Shown: positions 12,991 through 25,100 of the stretch, one piece after another | Numbering within the stretch: position 1 is the stretch's first letter | How the letters are laid out: each line of letters opens with the position of its first letter | DNA from: Scytalidium lignicola | Lineage: Eukaryota > Ascomycota > Leotiomycetes | Assembly (NCBI GenBank): GCA_002812745.2 | Contig: NCSJ02000225.1 | Coordinates: 1-64,000, forward strand | Direction of reading: 5' to 3' | DNA length: 64,000 nt | Translations under genes and position numbers: made by a program | The notes under the pieces: generated by a model | Told to the model about the DNA's origin: nothing | Database searches by the model: none | What the model saw: the letters and a program-made list of their open reading frames with translations, nothing else

Positions 12991-15900
12991 GGTTATAAGC
13001 TTGAAGACATGTTCTAATAGTACATTAAATAACTTCTTGAACATTATAATAAAGTTGTATATATTAACTTGATTATAAAGATTATAAAGGTTAATTCTAA
13101 TTAGGACAAGCCTTGTATTATAAGACTTAGACTATTAAATTACAAAATATAAAATGTTCAAGTTAAGGCTTATTTACAAGGGTAAGAGTTATAAGAAGTA
13201 GTTTCTTAAGGTATATCAATGTCTTAAAGTATTACCAGAGAATTATTATTATTATATAAGAGTAACTTATTACCTTAAGATGTCTTATTACCTTTTATAA
13301 ACTGTTTACAGTCTATAAGTATAAATAAGAGAATAAAGTTAATTATCATATTATATTATACTTCTTCAACCTTAGAAATGATCATAGATCTTAAAATAAC
13401 AAAAGAGTAATAAAACATACTCAAGGAATACATAACTCCTTTAAGGATACAACAATTAAAGGTTAAGTTAATAATCTTTAATTCATATATATTACTAAAG
13501 ACAAATACTATAATTTTATAACTAATTATAAAACTTAATACTTTGCAAAATAAGATTAGTACAATTTTTAAAGATAATAAACCTTCAAATAACATTAAGA
13601 TCATTGTATTACTCAGAATTATAGAAATTATAAATTTATATTTTCATTTTATAATTACTTAACTATTACTCAACAAGCAAAACATTAACAATTATAATAT
13701 TATTATTACTCATTTAACAGAATTTAAACAAAGGATAAAGCTTAAGGAATTAACTAAAGAGAATGTCCTAAATGTTATTAAAAAGGATAAGAAGAGTAAA
13801 AAGGGTAAAAAGCCATTTAAAGGAGTATACTTTAACTATAACAAAATTGGCTATATAACAAGATTTTATAAGGTACTTAAAAAGGAAGATAATTCAAGTC
13901 TTAGCACAAGAGCTTTGCTTATACCTAGTAAAGTAAAGGAATAACTTAAAGAAGTACAAAAATCAAAAGTAAAAGCTAAAACAGTTAAGAAGACTTATTA
14001 GAGTATATTCATAAGTGATACAGAAGAATAAGAGTATCTTATATATATTGTAAATGACAGTCTTATAAAATTACTATAAGTAATCAATTCAAGAGCTTTA
14101 TATTATATAATATACTTAAAGGAAGCCTTCAACGATTATAAGCCATTTGAAATACCAATTCAAGTAGTTACAATAAATAGAATAAAGATCCAAGTTATAA
14201 AAACTAAGAATATACTTATTAAAGTTACCTTAAATAGAAGAATAGAACATATAAAGCTTACAAGTATTTTACATATGCTAAAACTAACTAACAATTTAAT
14301 TTCAATATTACAACTCTAAGACAAGGGACTAACAGTTGAAATAACTATAAAGAAGGTTNAAAAAGCTTTTAATTAAGTTACATAATAAGGTTATAGAAGA
14401 AGCACTTTGTATTAAGCACTTATACACCTTGAAAAGCATTGTACAGTCAGAACAAGCTTTTATAACTATTGTTATAAATATTAAAATGTTATAACACTGT
14501 TAATTTGGGCATTTAAGCTTAAAAAGCTTAATAAGGCTATACTAGGCTATTACAAGTGAAGAACAACTTGTAATTACACTAAAAGAGCTATATAAGGCTT
14601 GTACAATAGTTAAGAAGGTAAAAGTAATTAATAAGAAAGGTCTTGAACAAGTTATAAAGCTGTTAAAACACATATATACCAATATGTAAGAGTTATACAA
14701 GATTCTTAACTATAATGAGAACATTTACATGATTACCTTTACAGACAAGTACACTTGTAAAGTATAAGTTTACTTTAGTCAAAACAAAATAGTTATACAT
14801 ACTATATTCCCTGAATTCAAAGCTAAAGTAAAGCTTAAAACAAGTTACAAGATTAAAGCTGTTAAATATAACAATACTAAAGAATATATAACTTTAAGGA
14901 ATTGAATTAACAAGATTACCAGAATTCAATTTGAATATATAATATTCTACTTCTATAAACAATTAAATATCCTTAAACAGTTAAATAAAATGTTGATTAC
15001 ATTAATTAGAACTATATTATAAAGCAATTAGTTACTAGTTATGTTTTAAGAAGATGTTGTAAAAACAACATATTACATATACAATAGAACTCTTATTAAA
15101 CTTAATAGTAAAATACTTAAAGAAGTGTACAATAACAAGAAGTTATATATTAATTACTTAAGAGCTTTTAAGTACATTACCTATTTAATTATAACAAAGG
15201 AAAAGCTTACAAAATTAAAGTTAACAAGTCTAAGATATTATTTTATTAATTATATAATTATAAACTGTTAGTATAAGTTATACAACTTAATAAGCTATAA
15301 AGTTATAATTATGTCTTTACCTACTTTTAAAGAAGATTTACAACTTGATTTTGACTAGAATAAGCTAATTATAAAACTTATAAAAGAGGTAGAAATATTA
15401 AACTTCATGAAACTACTAAAAGATATTCTAAAAAACATAAATTTACAAATGACTATAATTGTCAACCAATGAAATCAACATGATGTTAAAGTTAGCTAAT
15501 CAGGACAAGAAGCTTTAATAACACTAAAGGAAGGAGTAAAGCTTATAATGTCGGTAATTACAAGAATTAATGTTCTAAAGCCTTCAGAAGAGCCTTCAAG
15601 AGAGCCTTCAGGAGAGCTTCAAGAGCTGTAAAAGCTGTTAAAGCCTCTTAACATTACAAAACTTTCAGATCTAAAAGAGCTTGAACTTAATAGCTATAAT
15701 ACACTAGAATTAAGATTAGAAGACCTAGAATCTAACAATGCTAAAAGTATAATTGTTAATACTTCAGTAGTTATAACTGAATNAAAAGACTTCTTACAAG
15801 CNTTTTTACAATCTGTAAAAGTAAAAAGGTAAAGAAGCTTAATTGTAAAGCTTAAAAGAATCCTAAATCAGCATTTCAAGTAAAAGAAGTGTTCATCTCT

Positions 15901-17594
15901 AAGAATGAACAAGAAGCTTTAAGAGATTTATTATAACTAACTACTATGAATTTAGAAATCAAGAAATTACAAGCTTTTAGAACATAAGAAATTGAAGATC
16001 TCCTAGTAAGTAACAATTTAGTTGGTTACAAGTAAGTATTTATAGTTAAGTACACCTTTATAAGCTTGGTTGACTACTATAAAGCATAGTTAATAGCCTA
16101 AGGATTTAGTCAAATGCTTAGAGATGATTACTTGAAAACCTTTAGTCTTACTATAAAGCTTAAGTTGTTAAGAGTACTCTTGGTAATTGTTATGATAAAA
16201 GATCTTAAAATATATCAAGTTAATGTTATGAGTACTTACCTAAGGGTAAAACTTCATATTACTATATATATAAAGCTATCTAACACCTTGAATATGATAA
16301 AAGGGAAAATGTTAATAGTAAGACAACTATTTTATAAGTTAAAACAGTCAAGTAAAGAATAGTATATTAAGAGTTGTACAAGCTTCAAATCATTTGATTT
16401 TAAGCTTTATTACAATAATCCAAGTATTTTCATCAACTAAGACAAATCTATAATAATTAAACTGTATGTTGATGATATATTAATATTAGGAAAAGACCTT
16501 AAAACTGTTAAAGTTATAATTGATAACATTAGCAAGAGATAGCAAATTAAAGATTTAAAACTTGTACAATAAATATTAAAGCTCAGAATAACATATGACA
16601 AAGTTAATCATAACTTACAGATTAACCAAAGTTAGTATATTACTGAATTAATTAAAAGGTTTTATTTACAAAATGTAAAGCTAATAAATTCACTTGTTAC
16701 AAATTGTAACACTTTAATNAAAAGGCTTACCTAAAGAGTTACAAGCTGATCAAGTGTTATATTAAGAGTTAATTGGCTAATTAAGATGAGTAACCAGAGG
16801 TTCTAAATTTGATATTAACTATATTGTTAATCAATTACAACAACATTATAACACTCTAACCATAAAGCATATGAATATTAACTTATAGGTTGTATAATAT
16901 CTGAATGGAACTGTAAATAAGGAGTTATATATAAGCACTAACAAAGACCATAATAAGCCTAGAGAGCTTATAAAAGCTCGAATTCAAGGCTATAATGATG
17001 TTGACTATACTGAAGACTTATTAGATTAACATTTAATTACAAGACATATATTCTTGTTGAATGAAGGTCTTATTTCATGGATTTCAACAAAACAACAATT
17101 TATGGCTACGTTAACTACTGAATCAGAGTATATAACACTTTCAAAGGCTAGCAAGCAAGGACAATGGCTATAATCCTTACTCAGAGAGTTAGGACAAGGT
17201 AAGCTGTTAAGGGATGATTTGGAGGTTCCTATATTCAGTGATAATTAAGCTTGTATAACTATTGCTAATAAGCCAGTAGCATACAAGCGTTTAAAGCACA
17301 TTAACGTTAGATATTACTAAATCAAGGATCTGATTACAAGTAGACAGATATCTGTGGAATACTGTTCTACAGGGGATATGAAGGTTGATATGTTAACAAA
17401 GCTGTTAACTTATCAGAGCTTTCAAAAGTGTATTGGTGGAATACTTTGGTAATTACCNAAATTGGACAGAATCAGTAGACCTTACAATAGGTCAGATGTA
17501 TGAAAACACCATATGCAACTACAGGTTTATAGAACTGATTTCTTGACGTTTTACTAGCAACAAATTGTTGGCTACAGTGGTGAAATAAGGGGAC
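12991..17594 (+). mobile_element. Copia internal region, copy 2 (gag-pol, RIP-degraded)
   Basis: It is colinear with copy 1 throughout, with the same gag, protease, integrase, RT (open frame 16114-16362, box QVNVMSTYLRVKL) and RNase H (about 17040-17440) landmarks. Damage decreases toward the 3' end: the last 500 bases read almost cleanly as a Copia RNase H (STKQQFMATLTTESEY, then FSDN, then KHINVRYY) with only a few stops. The polypurine tract GAAATAAGGGGAC abuts LTR 3. Minus-strand open frames at 13356-13604 and 17519-17704 are antisense noise. Confidence 0.88.
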
Positions 17595-17848
17595 TGTTGT
17601 AGCCTCAGGTATTTGATACACTCACGTGACAAGCTATGGCAAAAGCCATATGAAATCATAGAGTTGGAGTCGGGGCAATTATCATATCTGTGAGACATTT
17701 TCACATGAAACGTACGTTTACAGGTACGTATATGATATGGGTGTATTTCCCCAGCTGTAACGGTTATTAGCTAGTTGTTTTTGATAGTTGAAAATTCATA
17801 CTATTCGCGTACGTACCAATGATAACAGTAGCTGTAGCCTGTCCAACA
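17595..17848 (+). repeat. Copia LTR 3 (254 bp)
   Basis: It starts TGTTGTAGCC and ends TCCAACA. It is the least mutated of the three LTRs and probably closest to the active sequence. Confidence 0.92.
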
Positions 17849-17853
17849 GTCTC
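17849..17853. repeat. Target-site duplication, right copy (GTCTC)
   Basis: Exact match to 7901-7905 on the other side of the tandem array, showing that the whole 7906-17848 block behaves as a single insertion. Confidence 0.85.
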
Positions 17854-17987
17854 GATGCCTTACGATCTGGTTGCCTTATGGTCTGGTCTCGTCTGGATAC
17901 CTTACAGTTCGGTCCAGACTGTAAGGCACCTAGACTGTACGGTTCGGACTGTACGGTTTCGTCTAGACCGTTTGGCCAGTCTAAACC

Positions 17988-18165
17988 TGTTGAATTAAGA
18001 CAGTAAAAGCATAGTATATAATATAAGGTAACTTTGTATATTATAGTGTTGTAATAACTATGTACATATACAAGTAAAGAGAGCTAATTAGTAGATTATT
18101 AAAAAAGAGAAGTCATGTGTAATAAACAAGATAGTGCTTAAGGTAATACACAGGATATTATAACA
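17988..18165 (+). repeat. 178-bp LTR-like repeat, copy A
   Basis: It begins TGTTGAATTAA and ends ATAACA. It matches copy B (18669-18846) along its full length with identical length. TG...CA termini and size fit a small solo LTR or the terminal repeat of a short non-autonomous element. No target duplication is visible. Confidence 0.7.
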
Positions 18166-18668
18166 TAATATATATACTTATAAAGTTAAAGTAATTATAT
18201 TTAATAGAAATTAATTTAAATAAGAACTTTTTTTATAGACTATAACCCTTTTCTTAGTATTAAGCTTTTAAAGTAACTTAAGTAAGCTTTACTATGTTAT
18301 AGTTTTTAATTAATAGTATAATTTTATTNTTAATATTAATATTAAAACATATATAAGTTTTAATATTATCTTTATACTAAACTTTCTACTTAAGAGTNAT
18401 CTCTTTTAAGAGATAAAACAGTATTACTAATATAATCTTCAAGACTTTTAGAATAAAGCAATATTATAAGACAAAAGCTTTAAAGGTTATAATTCTCTGA
18501 ACTTTTGAGTTTTTAGTTTTTTTAAAAGAATTATAATATCAAAATTGTCGGTTATAATGGCTAAACATATAAATATGGGTAAATAAAGACAAAAAANGTG
18601 TTAATTAACATAATTAACATAAAAGAAGAAAANGTTAGCCTAATTACATTATTATTAAGTTTACAACC
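18166..18668. other. AT-rich spacer between the two 178-bp repeats
   Basis: About 500 bases with no open frame and no recognisable domain. If the two repeats are the termini of one element, this would be its internal, non-coding part. Confidence 0.4.
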
Positions 18669-18846
18669 TGTTGAATTAAAGTATATAAAGTATAATATAC
18701 AATATAAAGTTACTTAGAATATATTATAATATTATACAATAATAACTACATACAAGTAAAAAAGCTAATTAATAAAACTACTTAAAGTAGAAGTGATATG
18801 CAATAAGTGATGTAGTGCTTAAAATAATACATAGGATATTACAACA
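18669..18846 (+). repeat. 178-bp LTR-like repeat, copy B
   Basis: Direct repeat of 17988-18165 with RIP-like transitions and the same 178-bp length. It begins TGTTGAATTAA and ends ACAACA. Confidence 0.7.
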
Positions 18847-21660
18847 GATTATTTACAGTATAAGCACATTTTAATTAAAGTACTTTAATAAGCAATAAAA
18901 CTTTAATTATAATATATTATATATACTTAATAACTTTTACTTATTTAAATATTAAGAATACTAAAATGAAAGTTTTAACAACTTATATACAATTATAAAA
19001 ATGTTAAAAGGTTATTAAACATAAATGTATAATTGCATTTTGACAATCTATAATAGTTAAAATATTATTAACATTAATATGTATNTCAGATTATTATAAA
19101 TATTACTATAATAATAATTAATTTTAATAGTCAAATAACAAAACTTTAATTTTTATAAACAAAACATTCATCAAATATCTTCTTCAAGTTATAATTGATT
19201 TATATCTTCCTTTTCAAGTAGTTGAATATAAATCATTTTACAATTTTCAATATCTTCTTAACCCTTTGTATTCAATGTTATTTGTGAAAACTCTTTGAAC
19301 ATATATTATAGACTATACAACTTCAATCAAAAAATTATTATTATAAGATATTATTCCTAGTTTAAATATTTCAATAACTTTTAATTATTAGTCTAGTTCA
19401 AACTATACAACATTTATAAAAATGACTATATATTAAATTAATAAATATTAAGAGTTTTGTGAAGTATTGATTGGATTTGAACATTTATAAAGTGTTTATT
19501 CTAGTTTTCAACTTACTCAAGTTCTTTTTAATGTTCTTTTNACAATATCAAATAGAACATAGTATTTATACTATTACTTTAAACAATGTAAGTAATAATA
19601 ATACACTTAACAAAAAGATAAATAAACTTGTATTAGTATTATCAAATAATACTAATTACAATTCTAATTCTTAGTTGTTTTCAAATCAAATAATTTGAAT
19701 ACTATGTTTATTATATATTATCTAATTATCTCTTTGTGATTTACTTAGAGGAATTTGTATTAATCTAACAAACGATGAATTAGCTAAAAATTAACATAGT
19801 AATAACTTTCAAGAATTTGAAAGAATAAAAAAANGCAAAGTATAATAATAATATTCTATAAACACTTGCAAAAGTTAATTATATATATTATAATAATTTT
19901 TATACTAATCTAATATATAAATTTGAAAACTTCCATTATATGTTAATTCAAGTCCTTAAAGGTAAGAAGAATTTCGACAGATTTAAGAATTTTAGCCTTA
20001 TAACTCTACTAATCTGAAGAAGACTTTNGAATTTAATTCAAAACATTAAAACATATTAGAATTTAACATGTAAAATGCTTATTTAAGTATAAACATTGTA
20101 ATTAACAATTAATAAGTATATTATGAGTAATATTACAAAGATATTTCAATTGTCTAAAGTTGAATGGAAACAAGTTGAATACTTAATTGATCTTACTAAA
20201 CTATTTTGTTTTTTTNACAAATTCTATAAGACATATTAAAGGATCAATTGTTAATCATGTTTATAAAGTATATAATTTTCTTTTTAATCATCTTGAGAAC
20301 TCTTTAACTTGACTTAAAATAAAAAAGGTTAGAAATGATCAAGAATAGATTAAACCTCTTATTAATAGTCTTTTTAAAGCTTTAAAAAAAGCTTCAGAAA
20401 TATTATTAACAAATATATACAGATTTGAGCAGTATATATACTATAAGAACAATTCTTACATTAATTTATAAGCTAGTTTCATTTCAAGAAGAAGTTAGTT
20501 TTCCTAATAATATAAATTAAGAAGTAGAATACTCTTAACAGTTTTATCATATATATAATTTGAAATATATAAATATAAAATGTACTTCATCAATTTCTTA
20601 GCAATAATAACAATTTCATCAACAAGATGATTTATCTGTAATATTATAGTTGAATAAACTAAAGAATATATTATGATCAGAAGAGATTAAAAATGGATAT
20701 CTAGAAAGTAAATAATATCTTAGTCAATGTAAGTTTTATATTAATTTTTATAATAATTCTTATTAACAATTTTTAATAATAATTTAACAAAATACACTTG
20801 ATTACTAAAAAGGTCAAGAAGAAAAATAGTCTAAATTAACAGTAATAACATAAGATATTCTTTTTATTCTTGCTTTTAGTATTAGAGTTAAATGTATTTT
20901 TAATAAAGCTTAAGAAGTATATCATTTTCACAAATCATGTTTATAACTAGACATAATTAAAGCATTGATAATAATATATCATTATAATAAGACTTTAATA
21001 AATAAAGAAACTCTTTTAGAAGTTACTTATAATACTTTAACAATAGATAATTGTTTATTAGAAGTTATTCAAGTTAAAGAAGATGAACAAGCTAAAGAAA
21101 TTAAAGATGTTATGAAAATTAATTATATAAGTGATGAAGATAAAGAAATAAATTCTATATTATTTATTATTCTTTGTTTACTTTGTTAAAAATAAGACTA
21201 TTCAAGTAAATCATAACAAACTCTTAATTATACACTAACTTTGATTTAAAAACAAAGAAATCAAATTCTTTTATAATAAGATAATGATTTTGATGATCAA
21301 GATTCTAGTATTTATAATTAATATTCTTCTTTAATTAATCAAAATACAAGAAAACATTAATAATTACTAGAATATGAAGATACATTTAACAAAGAAGATA
21401 TTAATGAAGAAATATTAGAATTTTCATCAAGTAAAATTAGTTTAAAAAGATAACTTTTTTTCTAGTTTATAATATTTGTATATATATTTTTTAATTAATA
21501 TACTTTTATAAAATTAATCTACACTTTTACATTAAATTTTAATATTATAAATTACATTTTTATCTGAAAAATAAAATTATAACTATTATTATAGTAATTT
21601 ATTTACAAATTATACATTATAATATAGAATCTTAACATATTACTTTATTCTTTACAATAT
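18847..21660 (+). mobile_element. Degraded retroelement-like stretch with gag-like fragments
   Basis: Very AT-rich DNA with no gene. At about 19950-20030 the plus-strand translation (VLKGKKNFDRFKNF) resembles the start of a Copia-type gag. At about 20885-20945 a CIFNKA...HFHKSCL segment looks like a broken CCHC knuckle. The 74-codon open frame at 20965-21189 follows it and is acidic (EVIQVKEDEQAKEIKD) but matches nothing I know. Orientation is plus if this reading is right. The element family and its ends cannot be set. Confidence 0.4.
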
Positions 21661-21689
21661 TTTNATGTAATATAATGCAAATCACATGA

Positions 21690-21830
21690 ATGGGTTTAAT
21701 AGGGTGCCAGTGGGTACCCACCTCCTACCCAGCCCTGGGTTTTCTGGGGTTTGGGGTTTTTTTAAAAGTCAAAACCCACCTACTGGGTCCTTATAGAGTA
21801 GGTACCCAGTTGGNTTTGGGGCCCCATTCC
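21690..21830. repeat. GC-richer imperfect inverted repeat (MITE-like) at the edge of the AT-rich block
   Basis: A sudden GC-rich island contains GTGGGTACCCACC near its left side and GTAGGTACCCAGTTGG near its right side, plus GGGTTTTCTGGGG tracts. The two sides are imperfect inverted copies around about 21770. It contains one ambiguous base. It looks like a small non-coding transposable element sitting at the boundary between the RIP-affected block and normal sequence. Confidence 0.35.
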
Positions 21831-22126
21831 TCACTCTACTAATAACTAATTCTATAATTACTATCTTTTCTTACGTTATGATATCAAGGAACAAGGTAAA
21901 GACGTTATGAGCAAGGTAAGGAGACTAGGTAGATTTAGAGTGTTCACTCAAGAAAACTTAGCTTTCTCTTGCCCTTCTACTCCAAACCTTATATTCACTC
22001 GAAGAGCTGTCTATACAAATGATCAGTTTTTAGTAAATTGGTGGTGATGCATAATGTATATAATCCTAATCATAACTACATACCAATCATAATTTTTAAA
22101 CAAAAAAGAAAAAGAAGTTTAGCCAT

Positions 22127-25100
22127 CTATTCATTGCCTGCTTCACCGATGCCGTCACCCTCACCCTTAACCTCAGCACTAACATGCTTACTGAGCCCTG
22201 AAATCCTCTTACTTAACATAGTAATGGATGAGTTACCCATAATGTCCAGGACAGGGATATCACATGCCATGCTCTTAGCAAACCAACTTCTGAATTCCAT
22301 CGCCACGAGAGAATCAACGCCGTAGAAATGAATGGGCTTCCCAGGATCAATATCGCCAGCCGGAATTGCTAACGTTGTGGAGAGACGCTTGACGATAGCT
22401 TCGATAACAAATCCAGCTGCATGGTCTAGAGATGGTGCACTTGAGAGGAGGGACTGGATAGAGGGACCGCCGGAATCATCGTCTAGAGTAGAAACATTGG
22501 ATGCGTTCTCAGAGCGGAGATGAGTGAACAATGGAGTGTTGAGGAAGGATGGAATCGGCATGCCCTTTCGCTTGAATGTATCCGCTGTGACAAGACCGAT
22601 GCTGACCTGCGAATCTATTGTAGTATTGGACAAATGACCTGGATTGGCATGATACTCGAAGACGGAGAGGAGTTCATCTTCGCGCACGCCTTCCTGGGTG
22701 ATGGCTGACATGTTTCCTTGGAAAAGGTTCTTGTTCTCCGCGATGAATCCCACGGAGAGGATGTTTCCGAGATCGAGGGAGTAAGCAGGTAAACCTAATG
22801 AACGGCGGTGGTATGCTAGGGCATCTTGGTAGTTATTTCCTGCCGCATAGTTGGATTGGCCTCTGTTGCCAAGAACACCGGCTACGGATGAGAGCATGAT
22901 GAAGAAGTCGAGATCTTTGGGGAGGAGCTCGTGGAGATTCCATGAACCTTGGACCTTGGGTAGTAGAGCTGCATTGAAGCTCTCAAGCGTCATGTTCTCA
23001 AATGCAGAATCCTAAAAACAGTAAAGTTAGTTACAAATTATGTAACTTTCATATGTTAGATGACTTACCTTCAATTGCATAGCACCGTGGATACAACCCT
23101 TGATCGGAGGAAGGGTATCTTTGCACTCCTGAATAACGTTCTCTAGCATCTTTCTGTTACTAATATCACATTCAAAGACGGTCGTCTTGCACCCTTTCTG
23201 CTTCAGTTCGGCTAAGAGTTCACTGACTGCTTGCTTCGTGCTTTCATTCCATGTTGCACTTCTGTTAATGAAAATAAGACTTCGGGCTCCACGTGAGACC
23301 ATCCACCTGGAAGTGCTTCGGCCAATACCACCGAGCCCTCCAGGAAGAATATAGGAGGCATCTGATCGGAACATATAGGGAGGTTCAATAGCAGGAACAA
23401 CCTGCATGTGTAAGCTAACAAAATATTAATCGAGTTCTTGCAACTTACTGGAACAATATCTTCAGAGTTGGCCTTCAAGACAACTTTACCAATATGCTTT
23501 CCAGCCTGCATCAATCTGAAAGCTTCTTCAATCTGGCTGTAACCAAAGACATTTAGTGGAGATGTGAGTTTGACAGTATTCTGTTCCCAGAGTTTTAAGC
23601 TCTCTCTTAATAGCCGTCCACCAGTCTTGGGGTCGAGATGAATCACGAGATTCAAATCTACAGCTGCAAATGTTGCGCTCTTGGAGAAAGAGAACATATC
23701 CAGCTTTCCATTGGAATAAACGTCTTTCTTACCAATTTCAATAAATCGTCCGAATGGGGCAATGCAATCCCACGATCTGCGGAGGGCTTCTCCAGAGAGC
23801 GAGTTGAGAACCACATCAACACCGCGGCCCTTGGTAACTCGCATGATTCCTTGAGCAAAAGAGAGGCCACGACTAGAGAAGATATTGTCGGCTGGAATGC
23901 CGTATTTATCTATTATAAGACTTCTCTTCTCTTCCGATGATACCGTGACGTATATCACCGCTCCAAGGGACTGTGCCAGCATAATTGCTGCTTGACCAAC
24001 ACCGCCAGCAGCAGCGTGAATAAGAATCGACTCGCCCTTAGTGAGACGTGCAATATCAACTAAGCAGTAGTATGCCGTGCTAAAAGTGACTGGAATTGCA
24101 GCTGCAGCCTCAAATGACATGTTATCAGGGACCTTGACGGCAAGGTCCTGAGTCGTCCTGGCGTATGTCTGGAAACAACCAGTGAGAGTGCTTAAAATCA
24201 TAACTCGGTCTCCAACTTGGAATTTTTGATGATTGTCGCTGCCGAGTCTGGTAATGACTCCCGAAGCCTCCAGGCCAAGCGCTACATCGTCGACTTCACT
24301 CATTGCAACCATTACATCTCGGAAGTTCAGACCTGTAGCTTTGATTTGGACTTCTATCTCGCGGTCACCTAGTGGTGTAGGGTATTTGGCATCGTCGACA
24401 AATTCTAAGGAATCGAGCAGGCCGGGGTTTCGAATGCTCAGACTGAGAGCACGTGAAGGGTCTTCACCAAAAGGTTTTTGTTGTGCTGATGGTTTGGCGA
24501 TCTTTTGGTTGAGGAAGGTGTTAACTCTTTGCGAGTAATACAATCTGTTGATGTGAACAAGTCCATTCTTGTAGACATACTCAGCGTGTCTCTGATCTTG
24601 TTGCTGCAGGAATTGGTATTTGAAGATCTGGGCAATTTTATCAGTGATTATCTTCCTAGCAGTTCCATCTTCAAAGGCGAGCGTGACCAGGTTGGATTCG
24701 TCGAGGTCTCGTTCCCAACGAAGGGTTCGGATGATACCGTTGATCATTGCTAGCTGAGGATTTACTATCGCATCCTTCGTGACCCATAATATACCGGCAG
24801 CAGTGGTCAGCATATGCTGGACATTATTCATTGTGTTGCCATCCATATTTATTAATATAGACTCGAAAAGCTCTGGTAAAACAACGCATATCGACTCTGA
24901 GAGGTTTCGGGGAGCCAGATCTGTGTATGATACAGTCGAGACTTCACTGAGTCCTAAATCCTTCAAATCAGATATGACAACCTCTCCAATCTCCCGTGAT
25001 CTATTTGACGGAGAAACAACAACAATTGTTTCTCGCTTTAGCTTTTCGATGGCTAGAAGTTCCTCCACAGCGCTTGAGATGATCAGGGATTGGAAATGAA

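Larger units (their letters stand above)
7406..17983. mobile_element. Terminal-inverted-repeat element rich in GACCGT/ACGGTC motifs, split by the nested Copia array
   Basis: The left end (7406) reads TAGACTGGCCGGACCG and the right end (to 17983) reads CGTTTGGCCAGTCTA, which are inverted copies of each other over about 11-12 bases. The two arms, 7406-7905 and 17854-17983, are packed with GACCGT/ACGGTC and AGACTGT motifs in both orientations. Removing the inserted Copia array leaves about 630 bp with no coding capacity, like a MITE or other non-autonomous DNA element. TIRs starting TAG are compatible with an hAT-like origin, but no 8-bp target duplication is visible, so the class is uncertain. 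The arms keep many CpG sites and therefore look younger than the flanking DNA. Confidence 0.45.

Noticed and set aside
20965..21189. 74-codon plus-strand open frame in the AT-rich block
   Set aside because: It lies in RIP-affected retroelement-like DNA, has no recognisable domain, and AT-rich sequence can leave such frames by chance.
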